A DNA stretch of 64,000 nt, taken from Heracleum sosnowskyi (lineage: Eukaryota > Streptophyta > Magnoliopsida > Apiales > Apiaceae). Of this stretch, positions 42,534 through 55,948 are shown piece by piece. The stretch is taken from assembly GCA_030848705.1 (NCBI GenBank), contig CM061242.1, positions 64,491,064-64,555,063 of the forward strand, in the 5' to 3' direction. The notes beneath the pieces were generated by a model. That model made no database searches. It was not told the DNA's origin and saw only the letters and a program-made list of their open reading frames with translations. The translations under genes were made by a program, and so were the position numbers. Position 1 is the stretch's first letter. Every line of letters begins with the position of its first letter.

Positions 42534-45241
42534 TGTAAGATCCGGGAAAATTACGTGTTAATATTTGATGTGGAATGAAATTTTATTTTCATATCTATAA
42601 TTATCCAAAAATACCGAAAAATCCCAAATAGTGTTCTTCGTGTTCTTGATAATCAAACTCGAATTTGAAGGCGTTACCGGAGTCCGATTTTAACGCTCTA
42701 GTAGTCGAATTGAAGCGCTCTTCACCCTCTATCTGAATCTACCATAAATTTCGTGTGGGTATGCTTCCTTGATTTTTGCCCAATTTTTATTATTTCGAAT
42801 TTTAATTAAATTTGGGGATAATCTTTATTCTTGATTGTTCTTGTTAATTGATGATTGGAATAGATTGTACAGGTTACAAAGAGTGTTTTGATACCATATT
42901 TGTGGATGTTGGTGTTGTAAATCAAGTATATCGGAATTTGTGTGGGTTCACCGGATTTTGATTTTTGCCGGAGTTGTAGTGTTGTTAGTTAAAGCTTGAT
43001 TCTGTTTAAGCCATTAAACAGATCGTTGGATGTAGAATCGAACCATGTAAATGTTTTTTGTATTTGGGTATGGTTTTGAATCGACCGGAAAGAATAGTGG
43101 TCGCCGAATTTTTGGGTTTTCCGGGCAAATTCGAGTGGTTTTATCGAGTTTTTGGGTCGTGTTGGCTTGGAGGAGTGATGTCCAGCGTGTTTGGGTGAAG
43201 AATGGATGAAAAACCGAGAGTTTGGGAGGATTTTGTGCGCTGGATTATCGCCGGTCGGCCGGAACCGCCACCAAATCCGGTGGTGTTCTTGGCGACCCGG
43301 TGACGTTCTTGGCGACCCGTTTACCCAAATCTCCGACCCGGGTTCGATCCAAATTTCCCCCAATTTCAAATGTGAATATTGTTTTTGGGTTAAATATTTT
43401 CTAAAAATCCAAAAATTAGTTTTAATTTCTAAAAATTCATTTCTTTATTTAAATTGTTTTTATAATTTCGATTTATATTTATTTAATTAGCTTCAAGTGG
43501 TCAATTAATTTTATATTAATTGATTAATTTTAATTAATTGATTAATTTTAATTAATTAGATATCTTTTTATTTTACTGGCTGATTTAGTTGGAATTGGTC
43601 TTTATTTAATGAAAAGCGATTTGACTTTCGATCTAAAAATATTTTATGGTTAAATTCTTTTGAAACGAGAGTCGAATATTTTTCTAAAATTATTTTTTAA
43701 ACGTTACGAGATTTATGTGATTTATTTATCGTAATTAAATGACAATATGTGTTACGTGAATTATGTGAATTATCTGGTTGTTGTATCATAAATACGAATA
43801 AGTGTTTTGTGACTTGTTTAAATGTTTTAATCGTGTCTAATATTATCACGAGGGGTAGTTAGAACATAAATTTGTCAGTATTGTTAGAAAATGAGATTGA
43901 CGAGACCATTGACTTGGATGTTGACTTTTATATTATAGAGATTTTAGACGAGCGTGATACGTAAATCATTTATTTAGTCAATCGTAACTATTCTATCAAT
44001 TGAAATATGGTTATCTATGTAACAGAGGCTATTGGACGAGACGAGCCAGATTACCGAAATATGTTAAATGAAGGAAGTCGGAGATGGATGAAGTATTATT
44101 GTGACTGATTGGTTTATATGTGAGGTGATTTAACACCAAGGAAACGTCAACACTCATAGGGGACATTTCCAAGTATTTTCTTCCAACGGAGATATCAGTA
44201 GGGATAATTAATACGTCAGAATTAAGTTATGATCGTACTCTAGAGATTAAAGTAAATTTTATGTTGGACTATAGAAATAGACACGCGAATTCAATCTCGG
44301 GGAATCAGACTTGTGACAACTACAAGAATGTCATATCCATGAATGATCAAGAAAGAGAATTATGATGCCATGAAATCAAAGAGAAATGGAGTCGTATTAT
44401 TTCAGCCTTACGTAATAGCTAAGGACCAGAGGCAAGTGTTTATACTCTTCACTTAATTTCAAAGTGTTGGCTCTTTTACATTAAATTGCAAGTGTTTTAT
44501 GTAATCTCGTATATTCACGAGTATTCTTTCATACCTTTTGAGATCAGATTCATATTTCCATATTAATTGGGAAAAATATAATTATTGTGTTGAAACCATT
44601 TAAAAGACAGTTATGGGACTTATACGAATGCTTTCTTTCAAAAATCCTGATTTGAGAATACTAGGTTGGAATGTTGTAAAACCTAAATGATTGGGAAATT
44701 GTGAACCCGATAATGGTAAAATGAGATTCTAAATGCTGGGTTATAGTACTTGTTCTACAAGTATTCTATTTTCCATCTTGCACCTATGCAAGTGTTATTA
44801 TTATTTCTTGTTGATGCAATTATTTGATCCAGTCCCTTATTCGAACTCATATATGTTATGCATAATTTAGTTTATTTCCTTCAGAATGTAGGGCTTATCT
44901 GCTATAAGTATACTTTTTGAAGGACTTGAACTATTTCTTTCAGTATTCAATAAACCCTTATTTCTTTATTCATAAACTTCACCTTGAATTTTCCCTAAAC
45001 TTGAACTTGACTTTCTTGTTACTTATCAACTAGTGGACCTTATTTATTCTTCCATAATGAGATAATTTGTACTGTTGAGGCCATCTAGAGCCTGTTCCTT
45101 GAACCCTACTTTATATTGAGCAGTTGCAATTTCTTTTGATATCGTAATGCATGTTTCATATCATACTTAACTTTGTTGAGCATGTTATTGTTTATTCTTC
45201 ATCTATACCCCAATTGTTGTGTCGATCTCGTCGACACTTAT
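42534..45241 (+). repeat. G2: second copy of the large LTR, interrupted by element E
   Basis: Begins TGTAAGATCCGGGAAAATTACG-like, as G1 does, and follows G1 up to its position near 38632 (TGTCGATCTCGTCGA region), then is cut by element E. It lacks much of the G1 segment with the tandem duplication. It has its own GC-richer stretch (43080-43340) with an 18-bp direct repeat containing TTCTTGGCGACCCG. Open frames across that stretch (43191-43490 and others) have no recognisable domain. The last ~1.2 kb of the unit should lie beyond the window. Confidence 0.8.
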
Positions 45242-46362
45242 TGTTAGGTCCAAAGTATCGTAGAAGGGGGGGGGGGGGGGTTGAATACGATACTCACAAA
45301 TAATTCAATTTCGTTCGTGGATTAATCTTTCAGTTCTATAACGAAATCAAACACACCAAACCAAATCAAGTTTTGGGGAATATATCTTTTTATAAATATA
45401 AACCTCGAGGGGTGCTACAATTTCTAATCCGTAGATTAGCTTCAGTGAGTTCTAAGTTATACACAATCAAAACTTTGATAGATTTCAAGCAGAATTAATT
45501 TCTCTGGTATTTTCTCTCTGGCTCGATCTCTCTCCCAGTTATTGCTTCTATGTGAAATAACTCGACTGAGGAAGACACTGCCTCTCTCTTAGTAATTGTA
45601 GGCTTTGGATTTGAAAACTATCGAACCTTAATTGAAGAATCAATCTTGGCCGTCCATCTTCAAAATCAACCTGACAACAAACATACTTTTCACATGCTCT
45701 TCACATTAGAAAACTATCGAATGTTTAAAGTTAAATTCCATTCGATGGTTTTTTAATAAAACTATCGAATGAGAATTTAACTTACATTAGTTTTCTAATT
45801 GTTTCCTTGAATCACATTCGATGGTTTTTATAAATGAAAAACCATCGAACTCTTTTTCTTGTTCTTGATCTTTTAGAAAATGCTTCTGAGCTCCTTGGTG
45901 TTTAAGTAATAGACTGTATCAATTTCTTCTGAGACGATAAAACAACTTGATCTTTTAAGTGTTGTCACCTAGTGCAACTGGTCTGGTTCACAGATGAATA
46001 ATCACTTGATCAATTCTTCTTTTATGTCTTCAATTCAATGCTGCTGATAAGTCCTTTGTCGTTCTGGTTGCTTCGTTTAAATCACTGGAATCCCGTGGTA
46101 CTTAACCCTAAATCATTCACATACTTCTGTCGTCTTGAATGTCTTGTTTCTTTTGCTGTCACTGAGGCTTGAACATTTTCATGAATTTCTTTCCGTGACC
46201 TGTTTACGGACTTCAAGAATACATAACGTATTTTGATTTTTTGAGTTTACCTTTTCTTCTTTGATTCTGGATTCCTGTGCTTCTGTTAATACTATTGTCT
46301 GTCTTGTCCTTTGTTGAGTTGTAGTTATCTCTTTTACATCTTATGTTACATTATGCTTTACA
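45242..46362 (-). repeat. Element E: 3' LTR
   Basis: 1,121 bp, TGTTAGGTCC...GCTTTACA on +. It has G15 at 45266-45280 in the GTAGAAGG...TTGAATAC box and several TTCGATGGTTTT / AAAACTATCGAA words (45690-45850). The open frames in it mirror open frames in the opposite LTR of H and are not genes. Confidence 0.92.
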
Positions 46363-46373
46363 ATCTCCCCCTA
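46363..46373 (-). other. Element E: polypurine tract
   Basis: TAGGGGGAGAT in element sense, next to the 3' LTR. Confidence 0.88.
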
Positions 46374-46596
46374 TTTGATTGGATAGAGTTCGACAAGCAA
46401 ATACTTCGAGGATAACTCAACTAACTAAGGAAACATTAAACTAATTAAAGTAAGACATCGTAATAATATTAAATGCATTCTGGATCAGATATATATACAT
46501 TTCCAGATTTCATAAATCAAAAAACAATTAAACTTTATACAATGAAGTTGCTCCTCTAGTCTGAGCTAATAGTTCTTTTGTTCTTTGCTTCAATCT

Positions 46597-49500
46597 TCAG
46601 TCCATTCTAATCTCACCTTCTTCAATCATTGGATCGGAGTTAGCAGCTTGATAATCAATCACTGATAGATAGTGCAGTGGTTCTCCAGGTTTAATGATTG
46701 CTCCTTGGATGTGTCTTCCAATATATTCAACCTCTTGACCCACTCCAACCCATAACCATGCAATGTTAACATCTTTCTTGTTTAGCTTTGGCATGTTTGG
46801 CAGTCTGGTATGCACTTCCAATCCTCTTTCCACTCTTTTCCTATAGTAAGGAACATTCTCCATTAGAAATCTTCTAAGAGTGTCTGCTGCTTTGTCCTTC
46901 TCCGTTGATGAGAATCCAGTGGATCTAAGATACTTCTCAACTGAGATTAGATAGATACTTGGGTAGTCCCTCAGTTTGTCCTCAGCCAAATAGCAGATTC
47001 TGAACAAGTCATTCGTCATGAATCTAACCATTGGAGGATCTTCAGTAATCTCTGGACCGACTTTCATCAAGATCTCCTTAACATGCTCACGGAGCAGTTC
47101 ATACAGCCTTGTCGTCCTTTGAATCTTGATGAGAATAACCTGCAACTCTGTGTATGTCCTCTGTTCTAAAAACTTAGTGGAAATCACAAATGTACCTTTC
47201 TCCAGAAAATTGATCAGGATGTTCCAGGCTCCATTTGCTTTAACCCCAGCTTTCAGAAAGATCATAGAGTTTCTCAATGCTTTGAAGTAAGTCTGATCTT
47301 CAAGATTGGCACTTCTGATGTCCTGAATGATAACTTCCACCTCAGCATTGTCGTTGACTTCTAATCCGTCTTCAACTCCGCAAAAGGTTTTATAAGCCAT
47401 CTCCCATTCATTACCTTCTTTCTTTGCCAAATCTATCATCTTCTTCCTCCTCACTTCATTAGACACCTTGAATCTCTTCAGTTTTTCACTCCTCAGAATT
47501 GCTTGTTGTTTCTCTTTCTCAGCTTGCCTGGCATCTATTGCAGCTCTCTGAGCTCTTATTGCTTCCAATGCAGCTTCTTCTTCAGGTGATAGAGAATTTG
47601 CTTCTTCTTCCATATTATCCTCCCAGATTGGATGTTCAATGGGCTCTGGATAATATGGCTCATGCTCCTCTAGAATAGGTTGCTCATGCATGACCTCAAA
47701 TTCCTCTTCACTCTCCTTCTCTTCTTCTACAAGTTCCTCTATCCAGTACTGTCTGATAGGAATAGCTTCAACTGTCTCCCAAACTCCCCATCCATCCTTA
47801 GGCTTCTCTTTCTCCCCTTCTCCAACTTTCTCCCCCTTAGTTGAGGAATCCTCGACGAAAGCATCCTCAGCATAAAAGGTAGTAGAAGGATCAGGTTGCT
47901 GATTTGAAGGACCAGGTTGGCCAGTTTGTTGGTTCTTCAGCATAGTCCAAATCGACTATACTCCATCACTTTGATTTTCCATGAAATCCAATAGATCCTT
48001 ATTCATCTCTTGCATAGAAGCCAGCTTCAGGTCAATGTCATCCAATCTGGAGTTGGTAGTCTTCTCAATCTTGTCCAATCTCTGGTTCAGCTTAGACTCC
48101 ACTCTAGAAAGGGTGTTCATTGCATCTTTTACCCTAGCTTGACCATCCCGGATAACCAGAACGTCTTCTCTCAAAGCTTCTTGTCCTTGCGAAAAAGCAT
48201 CTACTTCATTCATGAAACCATCTTTAAGTTCCTTGACGTCCGTCCTCAACTCGATCAGTTCATCCATAGCTTCCTTCTTTAAGGAGTCCACTGCCTGCTT
48301 CGTACCTGTTATAGTGCCAGATGCACTGCCAATGACCCTGAATGTTCTTCTTGAATCAGCTGCAGCCAAGTCAACCTTCTCTTGAATAGTCTTTAAAGAA
48401 GAATTGGCTTGATTAGAGGAGATCTCTTGGTCAAAGGAAGGTCGCAGTGGAACCTTGAATAATGGATTTCCTTCTTTGTTATGAACTGTCATCTCCTTGA
48501 GGGAAGATTGAACTTGTAGCTCTCTTTCTGTCGGTAACAGCATATCATCAATATTAGGTAGGGTTAGGGTGTCACTCCTCACATTTGGCTCTGGGTGTAC
48601 ACTCAACGTTTCTGTCGGTGTTTGAATCATTTTTCCTTTCTCACTCAGGCCAGGTGTAAGTGTTTTTGTTTCACTCAAATCCTTTGTGCTGATTGTACCT
48701 GCAGAAGAAAACACCGTAGCCATCCTTAAGGAGGTCACCGGTGGTGCAATGGGGCTTCGCAAGTCCCCGTCCTTGGATAAACCAAGTTGCTGATCATCCA
48801 TTGATGATATATCCTTTGAAGGATCTAGAGTTTGAATCTCTAGGGGGTTAGAAACACGCTCTTTTAACAGCAGAGATCCCGAATCTTCCCCGATAGTCTG
48901 AGAAGACTTTACCTCAGTTGACTCCTCAATAGTAATTGATTCATTGTCAACGAGTTGCCGATCTGCACCTACGTCAGACCCTTTACCCGCAGGATCCAGA
49001 TATGTTCCATCTGGGGAGGTAGACAATGACCCTTTATATTGTGCATTTAGGTCAAAGCCTTCTCTCGATGTTTGTGAAGACCCTTGGTTCTTAGAACCTT
49101 CAACCAGTGAACCTGACCGTAATATGGTCGGAACACCAGTTGCTTCCGTCAATTCTTCCTTACCTGATTGAGCTAATGGTTCAGATATAGCTTTCGTTAG
49201 CGTAGCCCAATCAGCATCAGAAAAATCAATAAAGGGCGCTTTGGAAGTTTGAAATAAAGTATCAACAGTTGCCTCGGTTTCTGTTCGTCTCCTTTTAGAG
49301 GAAGGCAGAGCTGCTGTTGAAGGGTGTATCTCCTTATGTGGTGCTGCTAAGGCACTATCTCCCTCTACACTCACAGATGTCTGAATATTGGGTATAGGAG
49401 GGGAAGGAGGCTCGTTTATTGTTTCATTTGGCTCTTTCAAAGGCTCTTCGACCGTGGTTAGAGGTTTTGGGTTTGCAACCTCCTGGTCTGGAATGGCCAC

Positions 49501-50403
49501 TGAGGGCTCTGGATCGACATCCATTGGTTGTGGCACATGAGCCAGTCCAGGTTCAGGAATGTTACCTAGATTTACCTGTTCCCCTGGGGGTAGAAGTGGT
49601 AGGGGCACCGTTCTTAGATATTCAGTGAGAACAGTGGGTACCCCTGGAAGATAGTTGTTCTTCCTTATCAGAGCGGTTATGGCATTGCTCTTCATCTTCA
49701 TACACTCCATGATCTCCTCTTCGGCGAATGTCTCGCGCTCATCATCTGTTAAGATATCATTGAGAATTAGCTGTAGGAACCTAGGATAGAAACAAAGCAC
49801 ATCATCATCTATGCTTGTTCTTTCATCCAGTGGTCCCATGCATATGATTACTTGATCAATCAGTAACCGTCCAATGTTAATATGCCTATTGTTGGCAATG
49901 GCAAACCCTATCTTTTGAAGGAATAAGGGAATACCATGCAGATTTGTTAGCTTGGCAGTAAAAACATGGATTAGGGTATGAAAGAAAAAGTTCCATGCCT
50001 TTGGCAATTAATGCTTCAGAAACTCTCCCACAAAGAAGTTAGGTTGTTGACTTCTAATGAGAGTGAAGAAAGCATGTATCTCCTCAGTCGTGGGATCCGG
50101 AACAAGGTTTTCTGTAGAAAAATGTAGGATTCTATTGAAATCATGTTCCGTCACCCTTATTGTTCTGCCCCCTGGCACAACAAAACTGAAGGATCTCACA
50201 TTATTCTCACTTGTATCCGTGGCGGATGTGTACAACGCAGTCAATTGATTGATGCAAAGGACCACGGGAGTACTCAAAGAATATGCCACTAATGAACGTG
50301 TGTTCAAAAACTCTGCCCATGCACGAAACTGTAAGTTCGTTATGGATTGCAAGTTCTGAAACGAGACATGATTAGTCTTGGTAATAATAAATTCTCCAGC
50401 CAT
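46597..50403 (-). pseudogene. Element E: env-like third ORF with two in-frame stops
   Basis: ATG at 50403; one frame of 1,269 codons to 46597 interrupted only by TAA (50008-50010, within the conserved N-terminal domain) and TAG (47956-47958). The frame is otherwise intact, so decay is recent or the stops matter. The N-terminal domain keeps AWNFFFHTLIHVFT and RFLQLILNDIL. The centre is Pro/Ser/Thr/Asp-rich, followed by long helical segments (near 48000-48300) rich in Asp/Lys/Val/Leu. After the second stop the acidic YWIEELVEEEKESEEEFEV and EEEAALEAIRAQRAAIDAR helices follow. It is much more divergent from B than F is. No membrane segment seen; function unknown. Confidence 0.82.
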
Positions 50404-51703
50404 ATTAAATTTCCAGAAAATTTAAAGAAACCAAAACTAAATTTCCACTTTAAATTTAATTAATTATTAATAATTAACTAAACCTTTGACAAAAACACCC
50501 TTTTTATCACTTAACAATTTCGAACAAACAAAAACTCCCAACTTAAGAACCCTAAATTTTTTAACTCAAGAAAAGTAGTTTTAATTAAATTACACTTCTA
50601 AAGAGATGAAATTCAACTAAAATTCACTATTCAAGAACAGTATTCGGTTAAGGTTCGAAATGAAATGGCTTTCGATAGAATTCTTCAACCACAACCAAGA
50701 TTTGAAAACACAGTACAGAGGTTTCACTGTTGAAAATGAAATTACTGTTCAAACTGGAGTTACTGTGTGTAAATCTCTGTTGAAAATGAAAACTATCGAG
50801 TTCTTATTGTTCTTCTTGAAGAAAAATATGTAAGTATATGTATCACACCTTAGATCTGAAAAAAAATGATAAAAGACAAACGTCTAAGGGCCACATAAAT
50901 ACTGACTGATCTTTCAGGGGTATTTTCGTCCTTTCACGTTCGATAGTTTTAAAATGAATTGTCGATGGTTTTGTTTTAGGGGTAAAATGGTCAATTTTAC
51001 TTCGATAGTTTTTCAAAACTATCGAAGTATTTAAAAATAAGAATTCAAACCGACTTTTTTTCAAAAACCATCGAAAGCTTTTTCCTTTTAAAACCAAAAA
51101 CCATCGAACTCTGTCTTTCTGAAAAACTATCGAGAATATAAAATATTAAAGAATTTATTTCTTTCGATAGATTTCATTTTATTCTAAAAAACTATCGAGA
51201 TATGTTTTCGATAGATTTTCTTTTCCTTTTCAAAAACTATCGAAAATTAAATTCGATAGATTTATCTATGTACTTGAAAAACTATCGAATTTCCTAAATT
51301 CGATATTTTTGCTTCTTTTCCAATTTCTAAAACCTGTTCTTGTTTTAGGAATCAGAAACTTTTATTTCCTGTCTAGTTTTAATTGTAATAAATCTTTTCA
51401 AATTTACCAAAATCAATTCTTAACAGAAAATTCACAATTCTCTTAGAATAAAATCAATTAAATATCATTGAGTGATATTAACCAATTAAAATCTAATGAA
51501 ATATGCCGCATTAATCTACAATGTTAAAAACAAAGCAAATTAATTCAAATTAAATAGATGCTTGAATATTTAGAACAAATATTAGCACTTAAATAATTTT
51601 TAGAATTAATAACCAATTAAATGCCAGAAGATATATCATCCATAATTCTGACATAAAATTAGTATATTAATCCTAACTACGAGAATTGTTCCAGAAAATA
51701 AAT
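50404..51703 (-). other. Element E: pol-to-env-like spacer, dense ACTATCGAA repeats
   Basis: 1.3 kb without genes. Between about 50938 and 51300 the word AAAACTATCGAA or its complement occurs at least a dozen times, often as facing pairs a few bases apart (for example TTCGATAGTTTTTCAAAAC near 51001-51019). The rest is AT-rich. Confidence 0.8.
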
Positions 51704-52221
51704 TGTTAGGCCGAATACACAATATATAATCGATATATGTATGAGAATAACAATAAAGAACACTGTTTATGAACAATAAACTGAATTATATTAAATAACT
51801 CTTCTCTCAGTGATGTAAATTATCACAGAGAGCTGCTAGGTTACAAGAATAATGTATTCAGTATTCGCGCCCCTTTTAGGGTTAACCTATATGTGTTTAT
51901 ATAGTACACAGCTACGTACAATCTTCTAATTGATATTCCTATAAATTAGCTATACAATTAATATCAATCTAGAATTGCTTCTGTCTTCTGTTCCGTTTCC
52001 TTAGCCATCTCGATATCTCTTTGCTTCTTTCCATCTTCAAAGAATATCTCTTCTAGAATGTTCATTGAATTGCACCGACTGCTAAGCAAACTCTGACCAT
52101 CAGACTTTAACAAACTCTGACTGGTCCTCCAGCTAAACTCTTGACTAGTCCTCCAGCTAAACTCTGATAGTTTCCTGGTACTTACACACTGATAAACAAA
52201 CATCAGCAATTATATCTAACA
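51704..52221 (-). repeat. Element F: 3' LTR
   Basis: 518 bp, TGTTAGGCCG...ATATCTAACA on +; the B LTR is 548 bp. It contains AAACTCTGA words near 52085-52170 in tandem-like phrases (CTGGTCCTCCAGCTAAACTC repeated with small changes). Confidence 0.92.
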
Positions 52222-52235
52222 ATCTCCCCCAACTT
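52222..52235 (-). other. Element F: polypurine tract
   Basis: AAGTTGGGGGAGAT in element sense, the same as in B. Confidence 0.9.
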
Positions 52236-52366
52236 GTTCATACTAAAATGTACAAGTTAACAGATAATTAATGATGTCAAAACATATAACAAATGCAGTG
52301 TTTATAAAATCACAGAGTTTATACATTTACTTAGAACAGAAAACTTTAAAAACTTACAGACTTCAG

Positions 52367-55300
52367 TTACTTAATCTCTTCAATGTCAGGTACAGTCCTG
52401 ATGTAGTCCACAAGTAGTCTTCTCTCAGCTCTCTCTAGCTCAGCTACCATTATCTTCTTTATCTCCCTTAACTCTAGATCACTTTCTCCAGTTTGGTAGA
52501 TAGCTGCCCTTAGAGCATAAATGATGTTCTTCCTCATATCATTTCCTAGCTTTATTATGAAGGATTTATCTGATTCCAGATTAAATTCCAACACTTTTAT
52601 ACCAAGATCTGTTCTGAGTCTTGCACTGTTCCTTTGCATCTCAACAAGCTTTCCATTATAATCTTTGTACTTCGGTATGTAAGCACCAGCAGTCTTTAGG
52701 CCACAAAGAGCTCTAGCTTTAACCATTCTGCTTCTTAATACCTCAGATGCTTGATGAGTTCTTTGATTTTTGACTTTCAGTAGATACAACACATACTCTA
52801 GTTCTTCTTTCATCTTTAATCCTATATCAGCTTCACCAACTCTGTATACTCTGCCATCAGCCTTGAAGTATAACAGAAAATCCTTCTTCAATCCTTTATG
52901 ATGTATTAACTGAACCGACTCTAAAGCATCAAGATTTTCTTGAGTCACACCAACACCTGGTTCAGCTAATGAAGTTTGATCCACAAGACTGTTATTCACT
53001 CTCTTTTCTCTATGAGATCCCAGTCCAGATTTATCTCTTGATTCCTTTCCCATGATAGTTCTGCTTTGGAGAATATTTACATTTGCTGGAATCAGAGAAT
53101 CATCTTTAGATGGTCTTCGAAAAGTACCTTGGAGTTTTGAAGATATTAATTGAGTTTGTACAACTTGAGCAGTGTCAGAGGTTGTCACAACTTTAACAGA
53201 ATCATCAACTTGAGCAACGTCAGTGGTTGATTTATTAGATCTTGATTCAACATGAGCCATGTCAGAGGTTGAATAAGCTTTCTTTGATAACTCAGGCTCT
53301 TCAATCAATTTGCCTTTTCCTTTGTCAGTGTTTGCTCCAGCAGGCCTCCTTGAGTACTGTAAACTCTGTTGAGAGTTCACATTCTCTTTAATAATAATTC
53401 CTTTTTCCTTTCTCCTAGGAGCCTTGACAGCTTTTTGCTTGTAAGTTCCAGCTTCAACTTTCTTTTTATGCTCTTCAGCAAGAATCTGCAATTCAGCATC
53501 AATGTCTTCAACTGTGGCTTCACCACCATGTTCTTCCAAAAAGAGTTTAGCAGCAATCTCTTCATCAGTAATTGGATTAGCTGAAATAGATAGATTTTTA
53601 AGTCTTGAAGAAGATTGAACACCAGAATTTACTCTTTCAGAGTTTGTCAGCTTAGCAGAGTTTGACCTAAGTCTCCCTTGCTCTTGAGAATTCTTTGACC
53701 TAAACTCTGAATCCTTGCTTCCACCATCAGTTGCATCATCCCTCCATCTCAGAGTTTGAGTCCTTCTGCATTTGTCTTTAGGAACTCTCTCCCCCTTTTT
53801 GACATCATCAGGAATGAGCACTGATGTCAGCAATTCCAAAGATGCAGCAATTGAATCAATCTTTGTAGACATTTCAGTCCGATTCTCTTCAATTTTACTT
53901 AATCTGTTCTTCATGGCATCTTGTTATCTGGATAATAAAATTTTCTCATGCTTCAAAGTTAGCTCCCTTGCAGTCACATCATTCCTCAACCCAGTAACTT
54001 CTTTCTGAGTTTCATCAAAACGATTGTGAAGAGATTTCACTTAAACAATTGTAGCTTGAAAATTTGCAAGAAGCTCAGGATTAACAATAGTAGAGGCAGA
54101 CTTTTTCACAAGATCAGCTGCCCTTTGTGAAGTGAAGATACAGTCATGATTTGACCAATTTGCATAATACATGTCATGAAAATGTGCTTTAGTAGCATGT
54201 TGATTTTCTTTGATAGACTCTGCAGTAGGATCCCTTAGAAAAGGTATTGATTCATTGTCATCAGAGTCTGCATGATCAGAATGTACAGAAGTGTGATCAT
54301 TATTTTCAGAAACAGCTATGTCTTCATCAACATTTGCTGCTAGAGGCTCTGCAGTTTCTTCAACTACATTCTCTGCAGTAGCTTCAATATTTGACTGTGC
54401 AGCTTCATCATGAATATGCTCTGCAACAGCTTCATTCCTCTCAGAGTTTACGTCCTCAGCAACTTTTTCTTCTTCTAGAACAGCATGTGAAACAGAGTTT
54501 GCAACACGAATATTTTCTTCAAGAGTCTCTGCTGTAGCTTCAGCCATCTTCTCAACTTCAACAATCTTCTCAGATGAGACAGATTTTGCTTCCTGATCAA
54601 CCTCTTCACCCAATTCAGGAATTTGATTGGTAACAGAGAGAATCTCTGTATGAGTTGCCACAGACTCTTCAATTATCAGAGTGGCTTGATCAGCTGCCAC
54701 ATCCTCAGTGTCACAAACACTGATTGCATGATGTGCTTCAACATTCTCTTCAATATCCATCTCCAAGATAGGCTCAAGAAAATCATCAGTTAAAGCAGCA
54801 TTATCATCAGTATGTGCTCTGGCTTCTTCAGGAACAGTAGCATTTGCAGAAATATCCTCAATTACAATCTCTGGAGCTGCAGCAGTTGTAGAATCTGGAA
54901 TCAATCCATCAAATAGGTAAGCAGCAACCAACTTCCTCTTCTTGGTGTGGATAGACTCATTTTCATCAGAAGCCCTATTCTCATCAGAAATAGGTCGATT
55001 TGCCCTCCTCTTTTTCCTTGAAGTACCAACAGAGTTTGGTAAATCATTAGCAACTGAAGGTTTATCAGCCTTGAAAGCTCTATGCTTAGTCCTACCCCCA
55101 GCTTTTGGTCTTTGGGATGTAGATGGAAGAGGCTCAGAGTTTAGTTGTGGTTGAGGTTGTAGAAATTGTTGGATTGAGACTGGAAGTAACAAATCCCCAA
55201 CATTTCCTTTCTTAACATCTTTATTTGTTAAGTCAGAAAATACTCTCTTATGCAACTTAAACGAAGGAATAACATCATCTTCAATAATGTTAACCTCAGT

Positions 55301-55948
55301 TACACAAGTAGAAAATATTAACTGACAAAAACGAGCAAAATAAGCCACACCCCTATTCTCTGTCATCTTTTCTCCAATATTATTCAAAACAAGTCTAGCA
55401 AAATCAAAGTGAGCATCATAGAGAAGAGAATACCCGATTTGCAGACTGTCAATTGGAATAGCATCCCAATTGGTACACTTCTTCCCGAACGCCCTTGTGA
55501 TGCAATCAAAGAAGAAACTCCATTCCTTGCTCAAGAGCGATCGCTTCAGATTACCTGTCCTTGCCAAAGACCCAGAGTAACCAATCTCCCCCATCATCCT
55601 TTGAAGCTCAGCATCACCAACAGAAATAGTGTATGCATTAAAATCTTCAAACCCAAGAGCATCACGAACTGTGGTCGGAGTGACCACATACTCTTGTTCA
55701 CCAAACTCAAAGATAATAGAAGGAGTTCCAGCCTCTCCTACATCATCATAAACACCAGTTTCCCAGAATGCTTTGATTTGAAGTCCAGACAGCCTTGCTG
55801 GTTCCACAAGCGCTTGCCCAATATCTGATTGAGAAAGAAAATTCTGAAACAAGTGAAACGCCTCCGGTGCGTTCACAATAGATAAGGGTGCTGCATAGTT
55901 GTTAGGAACAAAATCGAGACCAAAAGAATGAAACATGGTTGTTGCCAT
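52367..55948 (-). pseudogene. Element F: env-like third ORF with two in-frame stops
   Basis: ATG at 55948; one frame of 1,194 codons to 52367, broken by TAA 54041-54043 and TAA 53924-53926, both where B has other residues (the first opposite a Gln). N-terminal domain EWSFFFDCITRAFG, RFCQLIF. Acidic centre with Glu/Ala/Val repeats. Helix, then DDVKKGE, an RRTQT motif and RWRDD. The C-terminus YALRAAIYQTGESD matches B. Unlike B it has no frameshift after KKRKLVAAYLFDG. No membrane segment evident. Confidence 0.87.

Larger units (their letters stand above)
45242..51703 (-). mobile_element. Element E: Sirevirus of a third family, 3' half in window
   Basis: Minus-strand element entered from its 3' LTR: LTR 45242-46362, polypurine tract, env-like gene, spacer, then cut at 51704 by element F. 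Its pol, gag and 5' LTR lie outside the window, beyond F and H. The LTR is homologous to that of H (60928-62053) in opposite orientation. It inserted in G2. Confidence 0.9.

Noticed and set aside
43191..43490. 99-codon plus-strand frame in G2
   Set aside because: No domain, partly made of an 18-bp direct repeat, and not preserved in G1.
42278..45280. G15 runs as assembly gaps
   Set aside because: Flanks match the LTR box in other elements on both sides, so these are real homopolymers, though exact length is uncertain.
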